From assembly GCF_012972705.2 (NCBI RefSeq), contig NZ_JABCSC020000001.1, positions 248,001-312,000 on the forward strand: a stretch of 64,000 nt of DNA, read 5' to 3'. Position numbers and translations under genes: made by a program. Within the stretch, counting starts at the first letter, position 1. The number at the start of each line of letters is the position of its first letter. A model generated the notes under the pieces. The model did no database searches, had not been told where the DNA came from, and saw only the letters and a list, made by a program, of their open reading frames with translations. Source of the DNA: Uliginosibacterium aquaticum (GTDB lineage Bacteria; Pseudomonadota; Gammaproteobacteria; Burkholderiales; Rhodocyclaceae). Shown here in pieces: positions 24,905 to 34,300 of the stretch.

Positions 24905-27163
24905 ATGCGCCCGAATTCCTTGCGTGTGTCCCGCCTTGCCCTGGCGGTCAATCTTGCGTTGATGTCACTGGCTGCCAGCCAATCCGTGCTGGCTCAGACC
25001 TCCCCCGCCAAAACAGACGAGAAGACTCTCGGCACGGTCCGTGTGACGGCTGACAAGCCGGCCGAGATCGAAGCCAAGAGTACCTACCAGGCCACTACCA
25101 CCACCATCGGCAAGGGCAAGCAGGCGCTGCGCGACATTCCGCAGTCGGTGACCGTGGTTACCGAAAAGCTGATCGATGACCGCAATCTGGATACCCTCAA
25201 GGATGTGCTGCACCAGACCGCTGGGGTGACCTTCCTGGCGGCCGAAGGCGGCGAGGAAGACATCCGCCTGCGTGGTTTCTCGCTGCAGCAGAGTGGTGAT
25301 ATCTACATTGATGGCATGCGCGACCCCGGCATCTACGAGCGCGACACCTTCAACTATGACCGCGTCGAAGTGCTGCGCGGCTCGGCTTCGATGCTCTTCG
25401 GCCGTGGTTCCACCGGCGGGGTAGTGAACCAGGTCAGCAAGCAGGCTTTCCTGATGGACCAGAACGAGGTGGATTTCACCTACGGTACGGGCAATTACAA
25501 GCGCCTGGAGACCGATCTGAACCTCGTCACGGGGCAGGCTTCGGCCTTCCGCCTGACCGCCATGAAGGCGGATGCAGAGAACAACGGATCGGGTTCCTCG
25601 ATTGACAAGGAAGGCGCTGCCGGCAATTTCCGCTACGGGATTGGCGAGCGCGATGAGTTTACTGCTTCGCTCTATTACCTGAAGAACCGCAATGGCATCA
25701 ACTACGGCCTGCCCTGGCTGGCGCCGGACGCCCAGACTTCCGGGCTTGGGTTGATCGACAAGGATCCGTCCGCTTACTACGGAGTGGATAGCGATTACGC
25801 CAACAGTGACATCCTGCATGGCACCGTGGGCCATATCCACCGTTTTTCCGGTCAGGCTGAGCTGAAGACGGTTTTCCGTGCCGGCCAGTACAACCGCGAC
25901 CAGCGTGCCAGCGCTGTGCGTTTTGCTGCGGCCAGCGCCCAGCCCAACCGACTGGCAGTAAACGGCGCCACCATCAGCGACAACACTGTGTTGACGCGTG
26001 GCAGCAACAACAAGGCCATGGATCTGGAAGTGCAGAGCCTGCAGAGTGATTACTCGGACAAGCTCACGCTGCTGGGCATGAAAAACGAGATCCTGTCCGG
26101 TGTCGATATCAACCATGAGCGCCGCAATACCTATGGTTTCGTCACCCCGACCGGGGTCAACCTCGCCAAGAGCAACACTACCCTCGGTGACGATGACGGT
26201 ACTTCCGGAGTGACCGAGGAGTTGCGTCAGAAGCAGCGCAGTGCCGACTTCGACTATCTCTCCGCTGGCGCCTATTTTCAGGATCTCGTACAGATTGCTG
26301 AAAACTGGAAGCTGCTCGGTGGTATGCGCTACGACTACGCCAATGGTGAGTACCGCACTTGGGGGGTTCCAGGCGCGGCAGGGGTGACTCCGGCTCAATA
26401 TGGCAAGGTCACGGCTGAACGTGGCCGTCACGACAAGATGCCGAGCAAGCGTTTCGGTGCGATGTATCAGCCGAGCGCGGCGACCTCGTTCCACTTCTCG
26501 TGGGGCACCTCGTTCAACACCTCGGGTGATACCTATCAGTACGATGCTCTGGGCAGCAACACCGATCCCGAGAAGAGCAAGAACGTTGAAGTGGGGAGCA
26601 AGCTGGAGTTCTTTGGCGGCGACATGAGCGTGCGCACCGCACTGTTCAAGTCCACCAAGTACAACGAGCGCAATACCGACACCGATACCGTGAACGCCAC
26701 CAACTACGTCCTGTCCGGCGAGCGCTACACCAAGGGTGCCGAGCTTGACCTGGCGGGTCGCATCACGCCGGCCTGGGAGGCTTACCTGTCCTACTCCTGG
26801 ATCCCGGTGGCCAAGATCTCCAAGGGTGCCCTGACCGGCAGCGAGCAGGTAGGGCAGCGTCCCGGCCTGATTCCCAAGCATCAGGCTTCCTTGTGGTCCA
26901 CCTACAAGGTTTCGGCTGACTGGCGTCTGGGTGCCGGCGTGGCCGGGCGGACCAAGATGTACCCGCAACTGATCAACACCAATCAGGTCGAGGGCTACCT
27001 GACCTACGACGCGATGGTGGAATATGCGGCCACGCGCGACCTGACCCTCAAGCTCAATGGCACCAATCTGGGTAACAAGCTGTACGCGGACAACGTTTAT
27101 CGTGGTCACTACATCCCCGGTAAGGGCCGCACGTTCGAGCTGACCGCGTCCTACAAGTTCTGA
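24905..27163 (+). CDS. TonB-dependent siderophore receptor (Fiu/FcuA-like)
   Basis: 752 aa. Signal peptide to about residue 29 (LALMSLAASQSVLA, then QTSPAK), TonB-box-like LGTVRVTADK, a plug domain (IPQSVTVVTEKLIDDRNLDT, then VEVLRGSASMLFGRGSTGGVVNQVSK) and a 22-strand barrel ending FELTASYKF with the terminal Phe. The IPQSVTVV and GRGSTGG motifs are those of the siderophore-receptor subfamily that takes catecholate or ferrichrome-like chelates. The ATG at 24905 was taken over an upstream in-frame ATG at 24791, which lies inside the Fur site. First gene of a likely three-gene unit. No siderophore biosynthesis genes are present, so it probably uses foreign siderophores. Confidence 0.92.
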   Translation: MRPNSLRVSRLALAVNLALMSLAASQSVLAQTSPAKTDEKTLGTVRVTADKPAEIEAKSTYQATTTTIGKGKQALRDIPQSVTVVTEKLIDDRNLDTLKDVLHQTAGVTFLAAEGGEEDIRLRGFSLQQSGDIYIDGMRDPGIYERDTFNYDRVEVLRGSASMLFGRGSTGGVVNQVSKQAFLMDQNEVDFTYGTGNYKRLETDLNLVTGQASAFRLTAMKADAENNGSGSSIDKEGAAGNFRYGIGERDEFTASLYYLKNRNGINYGLPWLAPDAQTSGLGLIDKDPSAYYGVDSDYANSDILHGTVGHIHRFSGQAELKTVFRAGQYNRDQRASAVRFAAASAQPNRLAVNGATISDNTVLTRGSNNKAMDLEVQSLQSDYSDKLTLLGMKNEILSGVDINHERRNTYGFVTPTGVNLAKSNTTLGDDDGTSGVTEELRQKQRSADFDYLSAGAYFQDLVQIAENWKLLGGMRYDYANGEYRTWGVPGAAGVTPAQYGKVTAERGRHDKMPSKRFGAMYQPSAATSFHFSWGTSFNTSGDTYQYDALGSNTDPEKSKNVEVGSKLEFFGGDMSVRTALFKSTKYNERNTDTDTVNATNYVLSGERYTKGAELDLAGRITPAWEAYLSYSWIPVAKISKGALTGSEQVGQRPGLIPKHQASLWSTYKVSADWRLGAGVAGRTKMYPQLINTNQVEGYLTYDAMVEYAATRDLTLKLNGTNLGNKLYADNVYRGHYIPGKGRTFELTASYKF

Positions 27164-27175
27164 GTCTTATCGTTG

Positions 27176-27208
27176 TCGGGCCCGCCAAGTGCGGGCCCGT
27201 TTTGCTTT
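27176..27208 (+). terminator. Hairpin after the siderophore receptor, leaky terminator or attenuator
   Basis: GGGCCCGC (27178-27185) pairs perfectly with GCGGGCCC (27191-27198), followed by GTTTTGCTTTG. The next gene starts 13 bases later with its own GGAG, so some read-through is likely and the hairpin may lower expression of the downstream genes. Confidence 0.7.
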
Positions 27209-27220
27209 GTGGAGTCTCTG

Positions 27221-28354
27221 ATGGATAAACGTAGTTTCCTGCGCAGTGCGGCCGCCATGCTCGCTGCAGCTTCCTTGCCTTTGCCGGCGCTGGCGGCCAT
27301 GCCACGCCCCACCCGCCTGCTGGCCGGTTGGCGCAGCACGGTGGATCTGCCCGCGCCGCTCAGCGGCGCGCCTGGTGACTATGTGGGCGTGATCGAGATC
27401 GACTGGGCGGGGGCGGCGATCCGTTTGCAATCCGCGCTGCCGGTTTCTTCGCGCGGGCATGGTCTGCTCGGCCTGGCCGATGGTGGTTATCTGGCCCTGG
27501 CCTATCGCCATGGCCTGTGGGTCATGCGTGCCGATGCTCAAGGCAAGCGGGCGGCGCTGATTGATCTGGCGACGGAGTCCGCGCGGGTTTCCGGCGGTCA
27601 TATCGAACTGGCGGCGGATGGCCAGCATTTCTTTACCAGCGAGATCGAGCCCAAGAGCGGTCAGGGCTGGGTCAGCGTGCGCAGCATCGCCACGCTCAGG
27701 AAAGTCGCAGAGTGGCCCACGCGTGGTATGGACCCGCACCAGATTGCGATCGATGCCCAAGGCATGCTGCTGATTCCCAACGGCGGGATCCGCTACACCC
27801 CGGAAGGGCGCAAAGACAAGCTCGACGACATGGATTCCTCGCTGGTGCGCCTGAATCCGGCCAGTGGTGAAGTGCTTGGTCAGTGGCGCCTGCGCGATGC
27901 GCGCCTGTCGATGCGTCATCTGGCCTGGAACGAAACGCCGAAGGGCGAAACCCTGCTGGGCATCGCCATGCAAGGCGAGCATGCCGAGCCGGAGCGGCGC
28001 AAGGAAGCGCCGGTGCTGGCGGTGTGGAATGGCAAGGAAATCTCCATTCCGAGCCAGTCCCCGCTCGGCGAAGGCTATACCGGCGACATCATGGCCGGCC
28101 CTGGCGGCGGCTTCATCCTCAGCGCCCAGCTCTCCGGCAAGGCCTTGTTGTGGCATCCGGGCGAGGCGGCCCGCCTGACCCTGATCGGTGAGTTCTTCCG
28201 CGCCGGTGCGCTGTCCGGCCCGGATGAAGAAGGCGGTTTCCTGATCGCAGGCGAGAAGGGCCCGGCGCGCTGGCATCTGCGTGAGAAAGCCCAGATGCTG
28301 GCCTGGCCGATTCCGATGTCGCCCGACAATCACTGGAAATTGCTGGAGGCCTGA
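27221..28354 (+). CDS. DUF1513-family periplasmic protein
   Basis: 377 aa. N-terminus MDKRSFLRSAAAMLAAASLP resembles a twin-arginine signal with Lys in place of the first Arg (KRSFLRS), cleaved near residue 26. The rest has repeated beta-blade-like segments (SSRGHGLLGLADGGYLALAY, GMDPHQIAIDAQGMLLIPNG, GPGGGFILSAQLSGKALLW), consistent with a beta-propeller. DUF1513 proteins are typically found in iron-uptake loci beside imelysin-like and peroxidase proteins; none of those partners is here. It follows the receptor by 57 bases and has GGAG at 27211-27214. An iron-related periplasmic role is inferred from context. Confidence 0.75.
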   Translation: MDKRSFLRSAAAMLAAASLPLPALAAMPRPTRLLAGWRSTVDLPAPLSGAPGDYVGVIEIDWAGAAIRLQSALPVSSRGHGLLGLADGGYLALAYRHGLWVMRADAQGKRAALIDLATESARVSGGHIELAADGQHFFTSEIEPKSGQGWVSVRSIATLRKVAEWPTRGMDPHQIAIDAQGMLLIPNGGIRYTPEGRKDKLDDMDSSLVRLNPASGEVLGQWRLRDARLSMRHLAWNETPKGETLLGIAMQGEHAEPERRKEAPVLAVWNGKEISIPSQSPLGEGYTGDIMAGPGGGFILSAQLSGKALLWHPGEAARLTLIGEFFRAGALSGPDEEGGFLIAGEKGPARWHLREKAQMLAWPIPMSPDNHWKLLEA

Positions 28355-28358
28355 GCGG

Positions 28359-28718
28359 ATGGGGCGCGTGTCGCGGGTCTTGCTGGCAGCTCTGGCGTTG
28401 CTGCTCGCGGCGTGCGCCAGTACGCCGGAGGAGGCCTGGCCTGAGCGCGAGGTATCGATCTTCCAGATGCGTCTGCGCGAACCTTTTCCGCTCGTCTACA
28501 ACTACCGCCTGATGGATGGCCCGCCCAAGGGGCGCCTGATCCTGCGCCTGCATGTGGATGCGGCGGGTGACGTGCGTGGCGTGCGTCTGGTCCAGAGCAG
28601 TGGTCAGCCGAATCTCGACGAAGGGGCGATGCAGTCGGTCTGGAAGGCCAGCTTCCATCCCTGGCGGGTGGACGGGCAGGCTGTGCCGGTCAGTGTGGTC
28701 TTGCCCTTGCAGCGCTGA
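28359..28718 (+). CDS. Lipoprotein with TonB C-terminal-like domain
   Basis: 119 aa. The lipobox LLAACA is in the first 20 residues. Residues about 45-118 (RLILRLHVDAAGDVRGVRLV, then NLDEGAMQSVWKASFHPWRVDG) match the TonB C-terminal fold, as in the real TonB at 46145-46834 (VLLRVQVGEDGRPLQVLL). It lacks the inner-membrane helix and proline-rich arm of TonB, so it cannot itself transmit the proton-motive force from ExbB-ExbD. It starts four bases after the DUF1513 stop and is certainly in the same message. It might bind a receptor or peptidoglycan. Confidence 0.72.
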   Translation: MGRVSRVLLAALALLLAACASTPEEAWPEREVSIFQMRLREPFPLVYNYRLMDGPPKGRLILRLHVDAAGDVRGVRLVQSSGQPNLDEGAMQSVWKASFHPWRVDGQAVPVSVVLPLQR

Positions 28719-28751
28719 GTAGCGCCCCAAAACTCAATACGGCTGGCCCTC

Positions 28752-28787
28752 AAGGCCGCGTTTCCGGATATCGGAGCGCGGCCTTTT
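28752..28787 (+). terminator. Intrinsic terminator of the siderophore-receptor unit
   Basis: GGCCGCG (28754-28760) pairs with CGCGGCC (28777-28783), then TTTTGCTT. The loop is about 16 nt and itself contains a small tccggatatcgga palindrome. Confidence 0.8.
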
Positions 28788-28840
28788 GCTTGGCGGCGCG
28801 TTTCAGGCGGGAGGACGAGCGGAATTTACATTCAAGATAT

Positions 28841-28869
28841 ATTGCGAATCGTTCTCATTTAGATATAAT
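28841..28869 (+). promoter_or_regulatory. Fur-type operator and promoter of the haem-uptake operon
   Basis: TGCGAA-TCG-TTCTCA (28843-28857; 5 of 6 arm positions symmetric) is a good Fur box. It covers the -35 region TTGCGA (28842-28847) and spacer of a promoter with a consensus TATAAT at 28864-28869 (16-base spacer). Repression by Fur-iron is the expected mode. Transcription would start near 28876. Confidence 0.75.
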
Positions 28870-28916
28870 TCATCTCAAGCCGTATGACCTGTCTGGTTCT
28901 GCGGCTGATCCGGATA

Positions 28917-28971
28917 CGGTCGCGCCTCTCTCTCGCGACCGGGCTGGCGGGCCGGGGGCGGTCTGCCAGCC
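28917..28971 (+). ncRNA. Two tandem perfect hairpins in the haem-operon leader
   Basis: The roughly 170-nt leader contains CGGTCGCG (28917-28924) pairing with CGCGACCG (28934-28941), immediately followed by GGCTGGC (28942-28948) pairing with GCCAGCC (28965-28971). Neither is followed by a T tract, so they are not terminators. They may stabilise the message or be a post-transcriptional control element. No known RNA family was recognised. Confidence 0.4.
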
Positions 28972-29045
28972 GCGCCGGGTCATTAGCGCAAGCCAGCGGT
29001 GATTGATACCAGCCAGCCAGCGATCTTTTCTGGATAGGCGTGGAC

Positions 29046-31322
29046 ATGGCAAAGCAACACAAGAACATCGGGCGAATCGCGGCTGCGGCTGCGCAAGAAC
29101 AATTCAGGCTGCAGCGCATGGCGCTGGCCGTGATGTGTGCCTGGCCACTGGCCGGCATGGCCCAGCAGGCCAGTGAGCCGCAACTGGGGACGGTGGTGGT
29201 GACGGCCACCCGCTCCGAGGCGCATGCCAATGACGTGGCGGGTACGGTGACGGTGGTCACGCAGAAGCAGATCGAGCAGCGCCAGGCGCGCAATCTGGCC
29301 GAGGTTCTGGCTGATGAGCCGGATGTGAGCGTGCCGTCCGACCCGCGCCGTTTTGGCGGCAGCCATGTGAACATCCGCGGGATCGAAGAGAACCGCATCC
29401 TGATGCTGACCGATGGCGTGCGTGCCGCGGATTTCCGCAGCCCCGGCACCACCAACTATGACGCCAATAACCGCGATATTCCCTTTGTGGAATTCTTCAA
29501 GCAGGTTGAGGTGCTGCGTGGTCCGGCTTCCAGCCTGTATGGCTCGGATGCGATCGGCGGCGTGCTGGGTTTCCTGACCCTTGATCCGTCCGATCTGCTC
29601 AAGGGGCGCGAATTCGCCGCAGGGGGCTCGCTGGGCTATCACAGCGTGGATAAGAGCAAGCGCGCCACGGCCTCCTTTGCGGCCGGGGGGGAGCGTTTCC
29701 AGGGCTTGTTCATGGTCGGCCATGCACGCGGCGAGGAAACCGACAACCAAGGCAGTAGCCGGGTTCAGGGCGTGCAGCGCACTGCGCCGAATCCGCTCAC
29801 TTACGAGCAGAGCAATGTGCTCGGCAAGCTGCTGTTCACACCGAATCGCGAGCATCGCTTCAAGCTGACGCTGGAGCACAAGGAAGGCGAAACGGCAGTG
29901 GATGCGCAGCGTGTGGGGAATGGCACGAGTCTGTCCCGCATCACCACCAATACCGGCGTCGATTCGCTGGAGCGCAACCGTGTGGTGCTCGATTATGACT
30001 ACATGCCGGAAGCGAGCTGGTTCGATCGCCTGTCTGCCAAGCTCTATACGCAGACCCAGACGACGGATAACCAGAACTACCAGCTGCGCACAAACACTTC
30101 CAGCTCCTGCTCGGCCACCACGGCCGGTACGACCAATTGCAGCGTCAATCAGCGCTTTGCCTACGAGCAGAGCCAGACCGGGCTGAATCTGCAGCAGGAG
30201 AAGGCTTTCACGCTGGCCGGTCTGCCGAACCAGGCGATCTGGGGGGCGGATCTGTTGCGCCTGCAGACCGAGGAATCCAAGACCGGGGTCTGGACCAATC
30301 TCGCCACTGGAGCCACCTCCACTGTGCTGGTGGGCGATAGCTATCCGAAGGCGGAGTATCCGCGCGGCCACACCGATCAGCTGGGCCTGTTTGCGCAGGA
30401 CGAGATCACGCTGGGCAAATTCAAGCTCACCCCGGGTTTGCGTTATGACAGCTTCAAGCTCGAGCCGGAGAGCGATCCGCTCTACAAGCGCACCGATGGT
30501 CGCGAGGCCGTCAGCAAGGAAGGCAGCCACCTGTCGCCCAAGCTCGCCGGTGTGTATGGCCTGAGCCAGGACTGGAATCTCTACGCCCAGTACCTCGAAG
30601 GCTTCCGTGGCCCGAACTATGAAGAAACCAACCGTTACTTCTACAACAGCTCGCAACGCTACGCGGTGATCGGCAATCCGGATCTGAAGCCGGAAACCAG
30701 CCGCAGCTTTGAGGTGGGCAGCAAGTATGCCGGCTCCGCCTGGGGCAGCCAGTTCGCGCTGTATGAAAACCACTACAGCAACTTCATTGAATACACCCTG
30801 CTGCCCAGCGGCAGCGCAGAGGGGGTGACGGGTTACTCCACCTACAAGTATCAGAACCTGTCGAAGGTGGTGATCCGCGGTGGCGACTGGCGCGGCTACT
30901 GGCAGGCTCTGCCGGCCCTGCGTCTCTCGGCGGGCCTGGCGATCACGCATGGCTACGATAAGTCGAGCGGCAAGCCGCTCAACAGCATCGAACCCAAACG
31001 CGGCACTTTTGCGGCGATGTGGACGCCCTCGGAGCAATGGGGGGCGGAATGGCGCCTGCGTGCGGCCACTGGCAAGGATCACATCGACACCTCCAGTACC
31101 AACTACTACCGCACGCCGGGTTACGGGGTGAACGATCTGTCGGCCTGGTGGCAGGTGCAGCCGCGCGTGAAGCTGAATCTGGCCATCAACAACCTCTTCG
31201 ACAAGACCTACTACCTGTGGAGCGATGTACGCCGCTCTGGCCTTACCGCCACCGATCCGGCGCCCGAGTTCTACACCCAGCCGGGACGCAATGTTGCCCT
31301 CAGCGTGAAGTTTGATTATTGA
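29046..31322 (+). CDS. TonB-dependent haem/haemoprotein receptor (HmuR-like)
   Basis: 758 aa. Signal sequence region to about residue 38 (MALAVMCAWPLAGMA), TonB-box-like LGTVVVTATRSE, plug domain with LMLTDGVRAADFR and VEVLRGPASSLYGSDAIGGVLGF, and a barrel carrying FRGPNYEETNRYFYN and NPDLKPETSRSFEVG, close to the FRAP and NPNL motifs of haem receptors. ATG 29046 is preferred over the GTG two codons earlier; no strong Shine-Dalgarno is visible for either. It is the first gene of a six-gene Fur-controlled operon with a CobN-like protein, an ExbB-like protein, DUF2149 and HemP, which supports haem as substrate. It would bring haem into the periplasm. Confidence 0.88.
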   Translation: MAKQHKNIGRIAAAAAQEQFRLQRMALAVMCAWPLAGMAQQASEPQLGTVVVTATRSEAHANDVAGTVTVVTQKQIEQRQARNLAEVLADEPDVSVPSDPRRFGGSHVNIRGIEENRILMLTDGVRAADFRSPGTTNYDANNRDIPFVEFFKQVEVLRGPASSLYGSDAIGGVLGFLTLDPSDLLKGREFAAGGSLGYHSVDKSKRATASFAAGGERFQGLFMVGHARGEETDNQGSSRVQGVQRTAPNPLTYEQSNVLGKLLFTPNREHRFKLTLEHKEGETAVDAQRVGNGTSLSRITTNTGVDSLERNRVVLDYDYMPEASWFDRLSAKLYTQTQTTDNQNYQLRTNTSSSCSATTAGTTNCSVNQRFAYEQSQTGLNLQQEKAFTLAGLPNQAIWGADLLRLQTEESKTGVWTNLATGATSTVLVGDSYPKAEYPRGHTDQLGLFAQDEITLGKFKLTPGLRYDSFKLEPESDPLYKRTDGREAVSKEGSHLSPKLAGVYGLSQDWNLYAQYLEGFRGPNYEETNRYFYNSSQRYAVIGNPDLKPETSRSFEVGSKYAGSAWGSQFALYENHYSNFIEYTLLPSGSAEGVTGYSTYKYQNLSKVVIRGGDWRGYWQALPALRLSAGLAITHGYDKSSGKPLNSIEPKRGTFAAMWTPSEQWGAEWRLRAATGKDHIDTSSTNYYRTPGYGVNDLSAWWQVQPRVKLNLAINNLFDKTYYLWSDVRRSGLTATDPAPEFYTQPGRNVALSVKFDY

Positions 31323-31323
31323 G

Positions 31324-34300
31324 ATGCCTGTGTTGCTGAAGTTTCTGCGCGCCGGGCTGGCTCTGGCCAGCCTCACACTCCTCGTTGGAGTCAGCCCGGT
31401 ATCCGCGGCTGTGCCGAAGGTGGCCTGGCTGACGGCTGCCCCGGCACCGGCCGGCAAGTTCGAAGTGCTCAGCCGTGCCGCGCGCGAGCAGGGCTTCGAG
31501 CTGGAGGCGCGCTATCTGGAAAAGCTGGACGAAGCGGGCCTGGCCCGCTTTGCCAATACGGCCGATCTGCTGATCGTGGATACCCCGCGCCCCGGCCTGC
31601 TCGAGTTCATGCTCGGCAAGCTGGGCCCGCAGTGGAGCGAGCGCAAAGGCGCGCGCCTGCTGCTGGATGACGAACGGGTAGAGGCGCGTGGGCTGGATGC
31701 CGCGTTGGCCAGTGAGCTGCGCCGCTACGTGAGCAATGGCGGGCGGCGCAATCTGGAGGCCGCTGCCCAGTTGATCGCGGCGCGCGTCTTCAAGCTGCGC
31801 AGCGCCGAGGGCATCGCGCCGCTGCAGCTGATGCCGGCGGCGGCCTATTACCACCCGAAGCTGGCCGAGAGCGTCACCACGCGTGCCGACGAGGCGCTGG
31901 CTGTGTCCGGCAAACCGGGTCAGCCGGTGGTGGGCGTCGCGATTCACCAGTCCTATGTGTCGGCCGTGGACTCGGCCTATGTGGATACGCTGGTGGCCGA
32001 TATCGAGCGTCTGGGTGGTCGGGCGCTGGTGTTCTACACCCCGATGATGGTTGAGGATGCTTTCCTCAAAATGGCCGCGCCGGGCGGAAAACGCATCGTC
32101 GATGTGCTGGTGAACAACCAGATCATGTACGACGCTGGCGGGCGCCGCGCCGAGTTTGAAAAGATTGGCGTGCCGGTGATCCAGGCCATTCCCTACCGCC
32201 GTGGCGACACCGCCGACTGGCAGGCCGATCCGCAGGGCATGCGCCTGATCGATCTGCCTTTCTACCTGGTACAGAGCGAGATTGCGGGCAGCATGGATCC
32301 GCTGATCGCTTCGGCCATTGCCAAGCAGAGTGGCAAGGTTGAAGCCATCGCACCGCAGGTGCGCGCGATTGCCGCCAAGGCCATGAATCTGGCGCAGTTG
32401 CGCCGCACCGCGAACGCCGACAAACGTGTCGCGATCCTGTTCTACAACTATCCGCCGGGCGAGAAGAACCTCTCGGCCTCTTTCCTGAATCTGCCCAAGA
32501 GCCTCGCCAACACGCTGGCTGCCATGAAGGCAGCCGGCTACCGCACCGAAACGCTGGACGAGGACGCGCTGACCCGCGATCTGGGCCGCCTGCTGACGGC
32601 TTTCTATCGTGATGACCAACTCCAGCCGCTGCTCGACGCGGGCCTAGCGGCCTGGCTGCCGATGGCGGATTACAAGCGCTGGTTCGCGACCCAGGCTCCT
32701 GCCCTGCGCGAGCAGGTGATCGCGCGTTGGGGCGAGCCCGAGAAGAGTGCGATGGCCTATCGCTACAAGGGCGAGGCCGGTTTCGTGATTCCGCGCCTGC
32801 AACTGGGGAACGTGAGCTTCATGCCGGTGCCGCCGCGTGGCGAGCGCAAGGAAGATCACGAGGCCGCGATCTACCACTCCACCAAGGAATCGCTGAACCA
32901 CTTCTACATGGCGGCCTATCTGTGGGCGCGCAGCAATCGCGATGCGCTGGTGCATTACGGCACCCACGGCACCCAGGAGTGGACGCCGGGCAAGGAGCGT
33001 GGCCTGTCGATGGACGATCAGCCCTTCGTGGTGCTCGGCGATATTCCGGTGGTCTATCCCTACATTGTCGATGACGTGGGCGAGGCGCTGCAGGCCAAGC
33101 GGCGTGGCCGCGCCACCATCATCAGCCACCAGACCCCGAGCTTTCGCCCGGCCGGTCTGCACACCGAGCTGAATGCCATGCACGACCAGCTCCACACCTG
33201 GCTGCAGCAGGACGAAGGCGGTGTGAAGGAAGCCCTCAAGCGCGATCTGCTGCGTACCGGCGCGAAGATGCATCTGTTCGAGGATATGGGCTGGACGCCG
33301 GCCCGCGCCGAGGCCGACTTCGCCAACTGGATCAACGCCCTGCACGATCACCTGCATGCCCTGGCAGCCCAGTTGCAGCCTTACGGCCTGCACGCCTTCG
33401 GCCTCAACAAGTCCGACGAGCTGCGTCTCTACACGGTCATGAGCATGCTGGGCAATGACTTCTACAAGCGTGTGGAGCCTGAAGATCCGCAGGAGGTGTT
33501 TGCGGTCGATTACGAGAAACTCGCCGCGAGCAAGCCTTTTGCCCTGCTGCGCCATCACCTGATCGAGGGGGCTGCGACCAGCGAAATCCGCAACGCGGCC
33601 CTGCGCGAAGACGTGGAGCGCGCCAAGGTCCTGTGGACCAGCCTGGATGCCACGCCGGAGACCACCGGCCTGCTCGCTGGCCTGAATGGCGAATTCATTC
33701 CGACCAGCACCGGCGGCGACCCGGTGCGCAACACCGATTCGCTGCCCACCGGGCGCAATCTGTACGGATTCGATCCGTCCAAGATTCCGACCAAGGCTGC
33801 CTGGGAAGCCGGCCAGCAGGCCACCGAGGCGATGCTCATCGAATACCGTCAGCGCCATGGCAAGTACCCGCAAAAGCTCGCCTATTCGTTGTGGAGTGTG
33901 GAAACCATGCGTCACGCGGGTGTGCTCGAAGCGCAGGCCCTGGCCGCGCTGGGCGTGCGACCGAAGTGGGATCAGGGCGGGCGCCTGTCAGGCGTCGAGT
34001 TGATTCCAGCGAAGGAACTGAAGCGCCCGCGCGTGGATGTGGTGCTCTCTGCCACGGGTCTGTATCGCGACCATTTCCCGAATGTCATGAAGTGGCTGGC
34101 CGAGGCGGTGAAGCTCGCCGCCGCCCAGAGCGAACCGGACAACGCCGTGCGTGCGGCTTCCAACGCGATCCGAGCGGCGCTGGCCGGCAAGGGTGTGTCC
34201 GAAGCGAAGCTGGCGACGCTGGCTGATACGCGCATCTTCAGCAACCAGTCCGGCGCTTATGGCACGGGACTCAACGAAGCCACCCTGGCCTCCGACAGTT

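Noticed and set aside
24965-27109. 714-codon open frame antisense to the siderophore receptor
   Set aside because: Same GC-bias artefact; no domain or start signal.
28790-29002. 70-codon frame over the haem-operon Fur site and leader
   Set aside because: No Shine-Dalgarno and it would span the promoter and both hairpins.
28781-29045. Cobalamin riboswitch before the TonB receptor
   Set aside because: No B12-box-like sequence found; a Fur site and simple hairpins are present.
28983-31457. 824-codon open frame antisense to the haem receptor
   Set aside because: Shadow frame; the plus-strand receptor has a signal peptide, plug and barrel motifs.
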